Shown here: piece by piece, positions 1-8,401 of the stretch
Layout: each line of letters begins with the position of its first letter
Numbering within the stretch: position 1 is the stretch's first letter
Assembly (NCBI RefSeq): GCF_020084865.1
Contig: NZ_CP071953.1
Coordinates: 1,364,001 to 1,428,000 of the forward strand
DNA from: Candidatus Kaistella beijingensis
Lineage (GTDB): Bacteria > Bacteroidota > Bacteroidia > Flavobacteriales > Weeksellaceae
DNA: 64,000 bases
Reading direction: 5' to 3'
Notes under the pieces: generated by a model
Told to the model about the DNA's origin: nothing
The model's database searches: none
Seen by the model: only the letters and a program-made list of their open reading frames with translations
Made by a program: the position numbers and the translations under genes

Positions 1-211
1 CAAGTATAATCAGAGCAAGATGCAAAGCTGCTGTACCTGCACTTAAGGCAGCAACTTCGACATTTTCATTCAGATATGTTTTCAAATCATCTTCAAAACT
101 ATTTACATTTGGTCCAAGTGGGGCAACCCAATTCTGTTCGAAAGCTTCATGAATATAATCGAGTTCAGTACCTCCCATATGAGGCGAGGAGAGCCATATT
201 TTAGCGTTCAT
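1..211 (-). CDS. DegT/DnrJ/EryC1 aminotransferase, PglE-like (N-terminal part only)
   Basis: Start of a PLP-dependent sugar aminotransferase that runs off the left edge; only about 70 N-terminal residues are present. Reading from the ATG at 211 gives MNAKIWLSSPHMGG, then a PLGPNVN motif and AGTAALHLAL, which is the usual beginning of UDP-4-amino-sugar aminotransferases (PglE/PseC group). It is a close paralogue of the complete gene at 13679-14812: the same IWLSSPHMGG opening, PLGPNVN and GTAALHL motifs at equal spacing. It overlaps the end of the acetyltransferase gene by 11 bp, so it is the distal gene of a C-D-E cassette. Its likely role is amination of a UDP-4-keto-6-deoxy sugar. The active-site lysine lies outside the window, so activity cannot be judged. 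Confidence 0.88.
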   Translation of the reverse strand, partial: MNAKIWLSSPHMGGTELDYIHEAFEQNWVAPLGPNVNSFEDDLKTYLNENVEVAALSAGTAALHLALIIL

Positions 212-815
212 TATTCTGAATATTTTTATTTATTTTAATTATTCTGCCCGGATTTCCTACCACGGTCGCAAAATCAGGGACATCTTTTATAATGACGGAA
301 CCTGCACCAATAGTTGCCCACTTGCCAATAGTAACACCCTGTATCACAGACGCACCAATTCCAACATGGGAACCTTCACCAACGGTGACGTTTCCGGCCA
401 AAGCAGCGTGGGGCGAAATATGTGCAAAATCTCCAATTTTACAATCATGCTCAATGACCGCGGATGTGTTGATGATACAATGTCTGCCAATTTCAGCATC
501 CGGATTTATTACTACGTTTGCCATCACCACTGTACCTGAATTTATCTTTGCATATTTTGAGATTACCGAATTAGGGTGAAATGCAGTAACATAATTTAAA
601 GCGTAGTTTTCCGATATTATTTTTCTGGTTTTATTATTTCCGATCGCAATTATTGCATCTTCTTTAGCATCAATCTCATCATCGCAAGTTACACGGATGC
701 CAAATAATTCACTAATTTTTGGGTGATGGTCCACAATTACATCTACAGTTTGGTTATTGGCAAAAATAATATCCAACACCACTTTACTATGACCACTTGC
801 TCCAAAAATTATCAT
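201..815 (-). CDS. PglD/NeuD-family sugar N- or O-acetyltransferase
   Basis: 204-residue left-handed beta-helix acetyltransferase of the PglD/NeuD family. An N-terminal Rossmann-like nucleotide-sugar binding half starts MIIFGASGHSKVV. The C-terminal hexapeptide half contains AVIEHDCKIGDFAHISPHA, in which H123 (in EHDC) matches the catalytic histidine of Campylobacter PglD, and it ends with the typical VVGNPGRIIK. Family function: acetyl-CoA-dependent acetylation of a UDP-4-amino-sugar. The start overlaps the sugar transferase stop by 4 bp and the stop overlaps the aminotransferase start, so the three genes are translationally coupled. Paralogue of 14805-15419. The exact sugar is inferred, not seen. 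Confidence 0.9.
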   Translation of the reverse strand: MIIFGASGHSKVVLDIIFANNQTVDVIVDHHPKISELFGIRVTCDDEIDAKEDAIIAIGNNKTRKIISENYALNYVTAFHPNSVISKYAKINSGTVVMANVVINPDAEIGRHCIINTSAVIEHDCKIGDFAHISPHAALAGNVTVGEGSHVGIGASVIQGVTIGKWATIGAGSVIIKDVPDFATVVGNPGRIIKINKNIQNNER

Positions 816-1420
816 AAAATATTACCTTTAAATTCTTCTGAAGTTACGTGTCCCTCCTGAGTAATACCTTCTGAAACAAAGACCTTTTTTACCGTCATCA
901 ACAAAATTTTCAAGTCCATTAAAAAGCTCAAATGGTCAACATAGTAAACATCATACTCAAATTTTTTTTCCCAACTAATGGTATTTCTTCCGTTTACCTG
1001 AGCCCAACCTGTAATTCCCGGTCTTACTTCATTTCTTCTTCTTTGGGTGTCATTATATAGAGATAGATACTCCGGAAGCAAAGGTCTGGGTCCAATGAGC
1101 GACATTTCACCTTTAAGGACGTTGATTAATTGGGGGATTTCATCCAGTGAAGTTTTTCTTACAAAAGCACCGATCTTCGTCAAACGGTCTGCATCCGGTA
1201 AAAGTTTTCCTGAGGAATCTTTTTTATCGTTCATCGTTTTAAACTTGATGATGTTGAAAATTTTCCCGTCTTTCCCCGGTCTTCTCTGAAAGAAAAATGG
1301 TTTGCCGCCATTGGCAAAGAAAAGCCCGATGGTAACAATCAGAAAAATGGGGCTTAAAATGATTAAGCCAAATAAGGATGCAGTAAAATCTAAAATTCTT
1401 TTAAGAAAATTTCTGTACAT
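812..1420 (-). CDS. PglC-like initiating phosphoglycosyl transferase
   Basis: 202-residue monotopic phosphoglycosyl transferase of the bacterial sugar transferase family, small PglC form. Residues about 10-35 form the hydrophobic re-entrant membrane helix. The core motifs are FNIIKFKTM, RKTSLDEIPQL and PGITGWAQVNGRN. D93 and E94 of SLDE match the catalytic Asp-Glu dyad of PglC. Role: moves a phospho-sugar from a UDP-sugar to undecaprenyl phosphate, starting glycan assembly on the inner membrane. It overlaps the GT4 gene upstream (20 bp) and pglD downstream (4 bp). A second PglC of the same length and dyad numbering is at 15416-16024, so the locus has two initiating enzymes. Confidence 0.93.
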   Translation of the reverse strand: MYRNFLKRILDFTASLFGLIILSPIFLIVTIGLFFANGGKPFFFQRRPGKDGKIFNIIKFKTMNDKKDSSGKLLPDADRLTKIGAFVRKTSLDEIPQLINVLKGEMSLIGPRPLLPEYLSLYNDTQRRRNEVRPGITGWAQVNGRNTISWEKKFEYDVYYVDHLSFLMDLKILLMTVKKVFVSEGITQEGHVTSEEFKGNIL

Positions 1421-2561
1421 TATTCTCCAAAGTTTGGTATTCGTTGAGCAATGCCTCTAAAACAACCTTCTGCTGAAAACGGTCTGCAATCATTTTTCTG
1501 GAGTTTTTTTCAAGCAGGTTTCTAAATTCTTCATCTTCAAAAATCTTGCTCATTGCCTGCTGCAAAATTAAGTCATTTTTTGCAGGAATAATAATTCCGT
1601 TTTGGTTATTGATGATTATTTCGTTGCAACCATTAATATCTGTTACAATTGATGGCAGATTCATAGCTCCCGCCTGCATCACCACGTTCGGAAAACCTTC
1701 ACGATAACTTGGGAAAACCAACACATCCGAAATGGCGAAGTAAGGTCTCACATCTTTCTGAAATCCTACTGCGACAATATTTTTATTTTCCGAGATTTCG
1801 CGTAACGTTTCTGGCAAAAGTGGATCTTGTTCAGTTTCCAGAGGACCTACCAACAAGAGTTTTACATTTTTGCCGTCAAATTTTTTGAATGCTTTAATCA
1901 GTTCATTAATACCCTTGTCTTTTACAAGTCTGCCAATAAATAAGAACACAAAATCATGCGGATGAATATCATTTTTCCTCTTGAGTTCAGTTTTTTCTTC
2001 CGCTGAAATAATTTGGGGATCAAAATATTCTAGGTCGATTCCGTTTACATTTCCGTTGGCTAAAAGTTTTAATGGTTTTGTGGTGATTTTATAATTAATC
2101 AGGTCGTTTCTTACGCCGTTTCCTTCGGGATAAACATGGGTTGCACAGTAGCAAAGCAATTTATCCATAGTGATGAGCAACTTTTTCATAGGCCCCGTTC
2201 TGGTTGGGAAAATCAATCCGGTAAAAGTGTGCATTCTAATGGGTACGTTGGCCATTTTTGCGGCAATCATGGATAACAATCCTGCTTTTGGAGTTATGGA
2301 ATGAACAATGAGCGGCTTTTCTTTTTTAAAATAAAAATACAGCTTCCATAAAGACTTGAGATCCTCCATAAGCGAAATCTTTCTTTTGATTTCGATGGCG
2401 TGAGTCTTAACGTTTTCTCTAGATCCTAACTCCTCCAAATCGTTGCCATGACTCGATACTGCAATAACTTTGTAGTATTGGCTCAGAAAACTGAACTGGT
2501 TCTTGAGAAGGATGTTGAGCGATAAGGGAATTGTAGCTACCCTAATGATTTTATTTGCCAC
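1401..2561 (-). CDS. Glycosyltransferase family 4
   Basis: 386-residue GT-B fold glycosyltransferase. The C-terminal half carries the GT4 signature: FLFIGRLVKDKGINELIKAF, then FPSYREGFPNV with the E-x7-E region, and a donor-binding loop. The N-terminal half holds HSITPKAGLL, typical of acceptor domains of PglA/CapM-like enzymes acting on lipid-linked sugars. GTG at 2561 is the likely start because the reading begins right at the overlap with the preceding gene stop (2551). It sits directly before pglC, and a close paralogue (39998-41233) ends the second polysaccharide locus, so it may add the second sugar. Donor and linkage are unknown. Confidence 0.88.
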   Translation of the reverse strand: MANKIIRVATIPLSLNILLKNQFSFLSQYYKVIAVSSHGNDLEELGSRENVKTHAIEIKRKISLMEDLKSLWKLYFYFKKEKPLIVHSITPKAGLLSMIAAKMANVPIRMHTFTGLIFPTRTGPMKKLLITMDKLLCYCATHVYPEGNGVRNDLINYKITTKPLKLLANGNVNGIDLEYFDPQIISAEEKTELKRKNDIHPHDFVFLFIGRLVKDKGINELIKAFKKFDGKNVKLLLVGPLETEQDPLLPETLREISENKNIVAVGFQKDVRPYFAISDVLVFPSYREGFPNVVMQAGAMNLPSIVTDINGCNEIIINNQNGIIIPAKNDLILQQAMSKIFEDEEFRNLLEKNSRKMIADRFQQKVVLEALLNEYQTLENNVQKFS

Positions 2562-3693
2562 TATTTTTAATGGTTAGGTTGTTTGGGACGACCTGGCTGT
2601 TGAAAACACGATCCGTTTTATTATTAGACTTCAGGTTGCTAATCATAATCTTTATCTTGTTATCTGGAATTAGAGAATAATTTCGAATGTCCCCATTGAT
2701 GTTGTATTTATAATTTACATTTTGGATATTGATAAAGCCTAAAGGAAGTTTACCCGGTAACTCTTTTTTCTCCAACATTAAACCCATTCCATATTTAGAA
2801 TATAAATCAGTGTGTTGGTTGATATTTATAGAAACGTTCTTTTCTCGCGGAGCTTTCAAGTTAACGAGAACAATAAGCAAACCATCTTCTTGATTGTTAA
2901 AAGTCACAATGTTGTTCACATTTACCTCCTCCATAAATTCCCAGTTAAGGCTGGGTTCAAAGTCGATTCCCGATTTGGGAAAAGTTCCGTTGGAATTTGC
3001 TGCTATAAGATTGGAAAGCTTTAGTCCTATAATTGATGTTACGGAAACACCATTTCTTCTATTATTATCTACTAAACCTCCATCCACTGTTACATCTTGA
3101 GACTTAATCTTTCCTTCAGAGCCTATGAAAATGCCGTCTCCCCAACAGTCTTTAACGATTGGTTTGTAAAGAAGCACGTTCTTGGAATCCTGAATAGAAA
3201 TTCCGAATCCCCACTCTCCGTCTTTACCAGTATGCGTATTGCGGTCTCCAACAATGTTGGCGTAATATACCTGAACATTTTCTACCTCGTGAATTCGCAG
3301 AATCTCATACCGTATCATATTGTTCTTTTCGAAATGAAGCACAGAATTTTCTTCAAAATAAACTTTGGTGTTACTGGGTATCGTTAAGCCCTTTTTATTG
3401 ATAAAAAATTTTCCTTTCGGAAACACTACTTCCCGATTATTAAACAATGCAGACTGAAAAATAGAGGTATAATCTTTTTTACCGGTAGTGTCGTAATTTT
3501 TTGGGAGCGCCGTCTTAATATAATATGGATTCTTAAGATTCTTTAAGGTCTCTGCTCTTTTTGTTGGGGTGTCTTTATAAAGATATTCATATTCAGCAGG
3601 AATATTTCTGTACTGGAAATCACTTTGAGACTTACACCCCATAAATAAAACAAGTAGCGCTGAAATAAAAGCTATCTTTTTAAAATTTTTCAA
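2551..3693 (-). CDS. Lipoprotein with right-handed parallel beta-helix (pectate-lyase-like)
   Basis: 380-residue exported lipoprotein. The signal peptide ends in a lipobox (LFMGC, lipidated Cys at about 20). Residues about 75-120 resemble the start of pectate-lyase-3/glycosyl hydrolase 28-like helices (FQSALFNNREVVFPKGKFFI), followed by repeating short beta-strand rungs with Asn-rich turns. Such proteins cleave or bind polysaccharides. Its place among EPS genes suggests a lyase, hydrolase or epimerase that trims or modifies the polymer in the periplasm or at the outer membrane. No catalytic residues can be assigned by eye. It has its own predicted promoter (3764-3793) and overlaps the next gene by 11 bp. 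Confidence 0.75.
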   Translation of the reverse strand: MKNFKKIAFISALLVLFMGCKSQSDFQYRNIPAEYEYLYKDTPTKRAETLKNLKNPYYIKTALPKNYDTTGKKDYTSIFQSALFNNREVVFPKGKFFINKKGLTIPSNTKVYFEENSVLHFEKNNMIRYEILRIHEVENVQVYYANIVGDRNTHTGKDGEWGFGISIQDSKNVLLYKPIVKDCWGDGIFIGSEGKIKSQDVTVDGGLVDNNRRNGVSVTSIIGLKLSNLIAANSNGTFPKSGIDFEPSLNWEFMEEVNVNNIVTFNNQEDGLLIVLVNLKAPREKNVSININQHTDLYSKYGMGLMLEKKELPGKLPLGFINIQNVNYKYNINGDIRNYSLIPDNKIKIMISNLKSNNKTDRVFNSQVVPNNLTIKNSGK

Positions 3694-3763
3694 AATTATA
3701 TTTTATAAAGTGTAGTTACAGGATATTAAAGACCTATTTAGATGTAATTAAAAACCTTTTCTC

Positions 3764-3793
3764 CAAATTTATCGCTTTTTATTATAACTGCAA
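3764..3793 (-). promoter_or_regulatory. Predicted internal promoter before the beta-helix lipoprotein
   Basis: On the minus strand TTG (3791-3793) is followed after 19 bp by TAAATTTG (3764-3771), a good match to the Bacteroidota -33/-7 pattern. The lipoprotein start is about 70 bp downstream. It would let the lipoprotein, GT4 and C-D-E genes be transcribed separately from the upstream part of the locus. Confidence 0.6.
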
Positions 3794-3818
3794 AAACATT
3801 TAATACGTGAAAAATTCA

Positions 3819-4847
3819 TTAACTCTCCAATATCTTTTCAACCAGTTTCTCCATCTCGTTTTGTATAAGCAACTTACTTTCAGGAAGCTCCGTTTCCATA
3901 GCGGTTGTAATGGCGCGTGAGATGTCATTTGCATCGTGTGCGTTAAAATTTAGTGACGGTTTGCAAATTTCGCCCACATAAGGTTCATCACATGAAATTA
4001 TTTTATTTCCAAACTCACATCCTTCAATAAGAATCAGTCCAAAACTTTCACGAAGGGAGGGGTTAATTACAAATTCGGCAGCAGCAAAATGTTTAGATAA
4101 AGATGGACGATCCAAATAACCTAAATCCGTAATAGGATAACCTTTCTCGTTCAATTCCTTAATTTTTTGATAAAACTCAGGGTATTGTGAACCAATTGTC
4201 AACTGAAGCTCGCCTTTTTTATTTAGATCGTAAGCTTTACAGAACGCTTCAATTAATCGATCATGATTTTTGTGTGCAGATGGAATACTTGGAAAAAGGA
4301 AGGTATCTTTTATTCTCTTTGTAGTGCTTAATGATTCTTCACCATATAAAGAAAACAAAGATTTATAGAAGGGAATCACAAGGATTTTATCATTTTTTAC
4401 ATTTTTGCTTTCAGTAAGCATCCTTTTCATTACTTCTGTTTGCACCATCCATAAATCTACATTGCCTCTTAGTTTATTAAAAACCACTTTTTTAGCAAAC
4501 ATTGAGATATTGCCCAGAATGCCTTTTTGCAGGTTTGCCGTTAAATATAAGCTGGAGTGTAAATAATTGATGACAAACCCTCTTTGCTTTTTATGTGGTG
4601 CAATATTTCCGAGGCAGAAAATCTTTCTAAATCGATTACCGTGTTGATCATAAAATTTGCAACGGTCTTTAAAACCATCCGCAAAGAAATATTCAGAGCC
4701 CTCGATTTTATTGATTTCACTTTTCATGCGTGAATCAAATAGAAAACAGATCTGATGTAAAGTCTGTTTCGAAAGTTCGGCCATGAGATAATTTAACAAC
4801 ACTTTTCCACCACCATTATGTACAAATACAGAATCAATTAAAATCAT
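3819..4847 (-). CDS. Glycosyltransferase (GT-B fold, GT4-like)
   Basis: 342 residues. It opens with MILIDSVFVHNGGGKVLLNY, a glycine-rich acceptor-side loop common in GT4 enzymes. It has the C-terminal NPSLRESFGLILIEGCEFG segment that supplies the donor-binding glutamates. No signal peptide or membrane span, so it should act at the cytoplasmic face of the inner membrane. It overlaps the preceding GT2 gene by 14 bp, indicating co-translation. Likely job: adding one sugar of the repeat unit to the undecaprenyl-linked oligosaccharide. The sugar is not predictable from sequence alone. Confidence 0.82.
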   Translation of the reverse strand: MILIDSVFVHNGGGKVLLNYLMAELSKQTLHQICFLFDSRMKSEINKIEGSEYFFADGFKDRCKFYDQHGNRFRKIFCLGNIAPHKKQRGFVINYLHSSLYLTANLQKGILGNISMFAKKVVFNKLRGNVDLWMVQTEVMKRMLTESKNVKNDKILVIPFYKSLFSLYGEESLSTTKRIKDTFLFPSIPSAHKNHDRLIEAFCKAYDLNKKGELQLTIGSQYPEFYQKIKELNEKGYPITDLGYLDRPSLSKHFAAAEFVINPSLRESFGLILIEGCEFGNKIISCDEPYVGEICKPSLNFNAHDANDISRAITTAMETELPESKLLIQNEMEKLVEKILES

Positions 4848-5709
4848 AGGACAGTAATTTTTTAAACTCTGCTAGGTTTTCACTATACTGCTGATAAAGA
4901 TCCTTCCTAAAAGTTACTTTAAAAATAAATAGCATAATTTGATAGGACACTATTCTTCTCATAAGGTAGGACTTCAAACTGAAGTGATATTTAGACATGT
5001 AATATTTTAAGGTTTTATAAAATATTTCAAGTGTTTTGGGATTTAGTTTCTCCCTATCATTAATCAGATGTTGATAGGTAACATCTTTTATAAATTCAGC
5101 CTTATAACCTTTACTATTGTTTCTTAAGGTAATATCTGATTCTTCACAATAAAGAAATATGTTCTCATCGAACATGCCTATTTCTTTAAACTTTTTTTTG
5201 TCGAGCAGAAGAAAGGCACCTGAAAGGAACATCCACCGATCTGAAAACCAACCCAGCCGATTAAGTATTGTAAACAAAGGACTTGAAAAGACAGAAAAAT
5301 CATATTCAGGACGCACCCAAAATGAGAGGTTTTGTCCACCGAATTGTCTGCCTCCCACAATCCCAAGTTTTTTATTTCTCAAAAATAAATTACTCACCTT
5401 ATCAAAGTCGATCTGGGTAAGAATAACATCTGGATTCATTATCGCTATAATTTCTCCTTTTGATGCATTTATCCCCACGTTATTTCCTTGACCATAGCCT
5501 CCATTTTTTGAATTATGGATGAGTTGATCGGGTTTTATTCTTTCACAGATTTGAGTCAGTTCGTTATAAGTTTCAGTAGTGCTGTTATCTACAATGATAA
5601 CCTCTACATCCCCAAGATATTTTTCACTAAACTTACGGATAGAAGAAACACAGTTCTCAATCAAGTGATTCGAATTGTAAGTAACAACAACAAAAGAGAA
5701 GCTCTTCAT
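4834..5709 (-). CDS. Glycosyltransferase family 2 (rhamnosyltransferase-like)
   Basis: 291-residue GT-A enzyme. It starts MKSFSFVVVTYNS, has the VIIVDNSTT nucleotide-binding stretch, an IAIMNPDV metal site in place of a classical DXD, and the GAFLLLDKKKF...FDENIFLYCEESD block that defines rhamnosyltransferase-like GT2 proteins. The C-terminal ~60 residues are basic and amphipathic, probably membrane-associating. Neighbours are the Wzy-like polymerase upstream and another glycosyltransferase overlapping downstream, so it should assemble the repeat unit. Substrate assignment to rhamnose is only a family tendency. Confidence 0.87.
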   Translation of the reverse strand: MKSFSFVVVTYNSNHLIENCVSSIRKFSEKYLGDVEVIIVDNSTTETYNELTQICERIKPDQLIHNSKNGGYGQGNNVGINASKGEIIAIMNPDVILTQIDFDKVSNLFLRNKKLGIVGGRQFGGQNLSFWVRPEYDFSVFSSPLFTILNRLGWFSDRWMFLSGAFLLLDKKKFKEIGMFDENIFLYCEESDITLRNNSKGYKAEFIKDVTYQHLINDREKLNPKTLEIFYKTLKYYMSKYHFSLKSYLMRRIVSYQIMLFIFKVTFRKDLYQQYSENLAEFKKLLSYDFN

Positions 5710-5747
5710 AATTCAAAAGTTTGAATTCTTAACTGCAATTCTGCAAA

Positions 5748-6821
5748 TTATTTTAAAGACTCAATAGATTCAATAGATTTCACAAGTTCTTCCACAAAAA
5801 ATGATTCGCCAAAAATTACGTATGCAAGCCCATATTGCAAGTACAGCACCAAAGCTATGAGGATATAGGAAAAAATGATATATCTGACTCTTGTGGGATA
5901 ACTTCTGTCCTTAATCAGGAAAAGGAAGAAAATAATCCATATTATTAAAAAAGGAAACACATAGCGTTGACCGATGATTTGGATAAAAATTGAGGCCGGA
6001 ACCATGATCACGGAAAAAACAGTGCTTTTCTTCAAGAAAATATAGGTCTTGTTCGTGCGGTCTCCCCTATATCTTCTATCCAATAAGTAAATCGGAAAAA
6101 CAATCGCCACGACAGGTAAAATGTTGAAAATACCACCTAAAACTGAACTTTGGTTTTCATCCGACATATAGCCCCCGAAATGTTCAAAGTAAGTCACAAT
6201 AGCGGTTTTGGAAACCACATAACTCGCAACAAAAAGGATGACGGTACTAAACTTCAACACTTTTTCATAGAGCTTTTCAGGTACAAAAAGATATACAAGA
6301 AAATAAATGTATAAAACGACAACAGCCGAATGGGACATAAACCCTAAAACCGCAAACAGGGCAAAAAGGATGAGTTTACGATTATAAAGAAGATAATAAG
6401 CGGCAAACAAGAAGAAGGCAAATGCCAAAAAATACCTTATTTGGTTGATGTACGGAACAAACATCAAAGCAATAAACATGGTAACAATGTAAAATGCATT
6501 TGGATTAAACTTAAGTACAAAAAAATAATAAAGTAATGTATAGGCCGCTAAATGGGTGGCAAACAAGGCGTGGAAACCCCAACTGTTGGCTTTAAAGCTC
6601 AACACCATATTGCGAAACAAAATATCGGTGTCCTCAAACTCCCAGTCATAAAGACTGTTATACATATCATAATCAGCAGTATAGGTAATTTGTGTTGCAT
6701 AATAAAGAAAAACGGCAACGGCTATAAATCCAAAAAAGTAATAAACGACCTTCCTGTTAACCAACAATTGAAATTGATTAATAAAAAAATGTCCTATTAA
6801 AAATAAGGTGGTAACCAGCAT
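5748..6821 (-). CDS. EpsG/Wzy-type polysaccharide polymerase
   Basis: 357-residue polytopic membrane protein with roughly ten hydrophobic spans across the whole length. Features typical of EpsG-family polymerases are an early TADYDMYNSLYDW loop (acidic/aromatic, after the first two spans), NQIRYFLAFAFFLFA and GFMSHSAVVV (the conserved helix with His). It lies directly downstream of the Wzx-type flippase gene with a 20 bp gap, the usual Wzx/Wzy pairing. Role: joins flipped repeat units in the periplasmic leaflet. Wzy proteins diverge quickly, so the call rests on topology, the few motifs and context. Confidence 0.8.
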   Translation of the reverse strand: MLVTTLFLIGHFFINQFQLLVNRKVVYYFFGFIAVAVFLYYATQITYTADYDMYNSLYDWEFEDTDILFRNMVLSFKANSWGFHALFATHLAAYTLLYYFFVLKFNPNAFYIVTMFIALMFVPYINQIRYFLAFAFFLFAAYYLLYNRKLILFALFAVLGFMSHSAVVVLYIYFLVYLFVPEKLYEKVLKFSTVILFVASYVVSKTAIVTYFEHFGGYMSDENQSSVLGGIFNILPVVAIVFPIYLLDRRYRGDRTNKTYIFLKKSTVFSVIMVPASIFIQIIGQRYVFPFLIIWIIFFLFLIKDRSYPTRVRYIIFSYILIALVLYLQYGLAYVIFGESFFVEELVKSIESIESLK

Positions 6822-6841
6822 AATCTTCCTAATTAATTAAT

Positions 6842-8275
6842 TTAATTGCCACGGATCATTTTTGGAATAAGCATAATGTCTTTTCTGTAAAAAATAAAAT
6901 AAAATACCATATAACCCACAACGGCAAAAACCAAACCTAAGAACAACTTCCATATTAATGAAAGCGGGATCGCATCCAATCCTATACGAATCAAAAACAA
7001 CAAACCAATTGAAAAGAAAAAGAAAGGCAAAATAATTTTAATCTGCTCCAACCAGTTTTTGTTCAATACACTCTGAACGAAGAAAGAGGTGATGATAAAC
7101 TGGGTGATTTGCTGCGCTAAAATTCCGTAAGCAATTGCAATTAAACCCCGGTTTATGGTGGCAAGTAAAAAGACTAAACCTATAATTTTAGTTAAGATTT
7201 CAATCTTCAAAAAAAGGGACGTTTTATTTTTCACCTGGAACATCATCATATTATTTACTATCAACGGATAAAAGGTATAGGCTACACAAAATATTACAAA
7301 TATACCCGTCATATCCTGCCACTTTTCAGAAAACAAAATAATAATGAGTGGTTGCGCAACCATTGCCATGACAAAGAAAAGTGGAAAGAAGATTAAGCAA
7401 GATAATTTCGTATAAAGCTGATTAAGCCCAAAAATTCTTTCATCATCCGATTGATGTGAAGAAAAATAAGGAAATAAAACTCGTTGCAGTACAGTGGTCA
7501 GAACCGACGAGGGCATCAGTGTAAACTGGTTGCTTTTGGCATAAAGTCCCAAATCCCTTGTCGACAAAACCCTTCCAATTAAGAAAGGGTATGAATTAAA
7601 ATAAGCAGCCTGCAATAATGATGAAGCCAAAATCTTTGATCCAAATGAAAAAAGACTCTTCAAGGATTCTACAGAAAATTCCAACTTTGGAAACCATCGA
7701 AAACCAATCCACAGAAAAACTGCGTTGAAAAAAGCCATCGCTACATTCTGAAAAACAAGGGCCCAAACTCCATATTGGTGATAAGCGAGATAAACCCCGA
7801 TAATACCAGACAAAAACACGGCTGCAAGAGAATATTTAGCCTGAGATTTAAAATCCATGGCGATACTAAGTTTCACCTTGTGAATCAGCACAACAGAATT
7901 AAGTATGATGCTAACCGAAATTACTCGCAGAACAAGTGTGAGACCCGATATATTGAAAAATTTTTCAACTGTTGGTGCAATAAGAAAGATGATGATTACT
8001 ATCAAAAATGATGTAATCATGTTGAAGTAAAACACCGTTGAAAAATCGGTTTCGGTACGGTTAAGTTTATGTACAAGAGCATTGCTGAATCCTCCCTCCG
8101 AAAAAGTAATGGCTAATGAAATGAATACTAAAACTACTCCAATTACACCATAATCTTTAGGTAACAGCAATCTCGCAAGAATAAGCTCTAAAGCCAACTG
8201 GAGGAAAACCACGCCCAACTTGTCTAAACCGCTCCAAACAAAACCCCTGATTAAATCTTTATTTTTATATTCCAA
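6842..8275 (-). CDS. Wzx-type flippase (MOP superfamily, PST family)
   Basis: 477-residue membrane protein with about 12-14 hydrophobic spans. The N-terminal KDYGVIGVVLVFISLAI and TETDFSTVFYFN segments are characteristic of the WzxC-like lipopolysaccharide/colanic acid flippases. Role: moves undecaprenyl-linked repeat units across the inner membrane. The only reasonable in-frame start is TTG at 8275 (reads MEYKNKDLIRG); an ATG 15 bp upstream is out of frame and an in-frame stop precedes. Wzc is upstream across a 126 bp gap and the polymerase follows. Confidence 0.88.
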   Translation of the reverse strand: MEYKNKDLIRGFVWSGLDKLGVVFLQLALELILARLLLPKDYGVIGVVLVFISLAITFSEGGFSNALVHKLNRTETDFSTVFYFNMITSFLIVIIIFLIAPTVEKFFNISGLTLVLRVISVSIILNSVVLIHKVKLSIAMDFKSQAKYSLAAVFLSGIIGVYLAYHQYGVWALVFQNVAMAFFNAVFLWIGFRWFPKLEFSVESLKSLFSFGSKILASSLLQAAYFNSYPFLIGRVLSTRDLGLYAKSNQFTLMPSSVLTTVLQRVLFPYFSSHQSDDERIFGLNQLYTKLSCLIFFPLFFVMAMVAQPLIIILFSEKWQDMTGIFVIFCVAYTFYPLIVNNMMMFQVKNKTSLFLKIEILTKIIGLVFLLATINRGLIAIAYGILAQQITQFIITSFFVQSVLNKNWLEQIKIILPFFFFSIGLLFLIRIGLDAIPLSLIWKLFLGLVFAVVGYMVFYFIFYRKDIMLIPKMIRGN

Positions 8276-8401
8276 AATTATTGTTGTTCATAATGTAAAT
8301 AAATAACCGCTTTCGAAATACTGAATAAAAAAACTTGCGGTGTTTCTTTATTAAAACAAAGGTTGGATGATACTTTATCCCTTCAATCTAAAACAACCTT
8401 T

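Noticed and set aside
8358..8401. AAAGGTTG/CAACCTTT inverted repeat after wzc as terminator
   Set aside because: The loop is about 28 nt and the stem is short; the flippase gene downstream seems to belong to the same operon.
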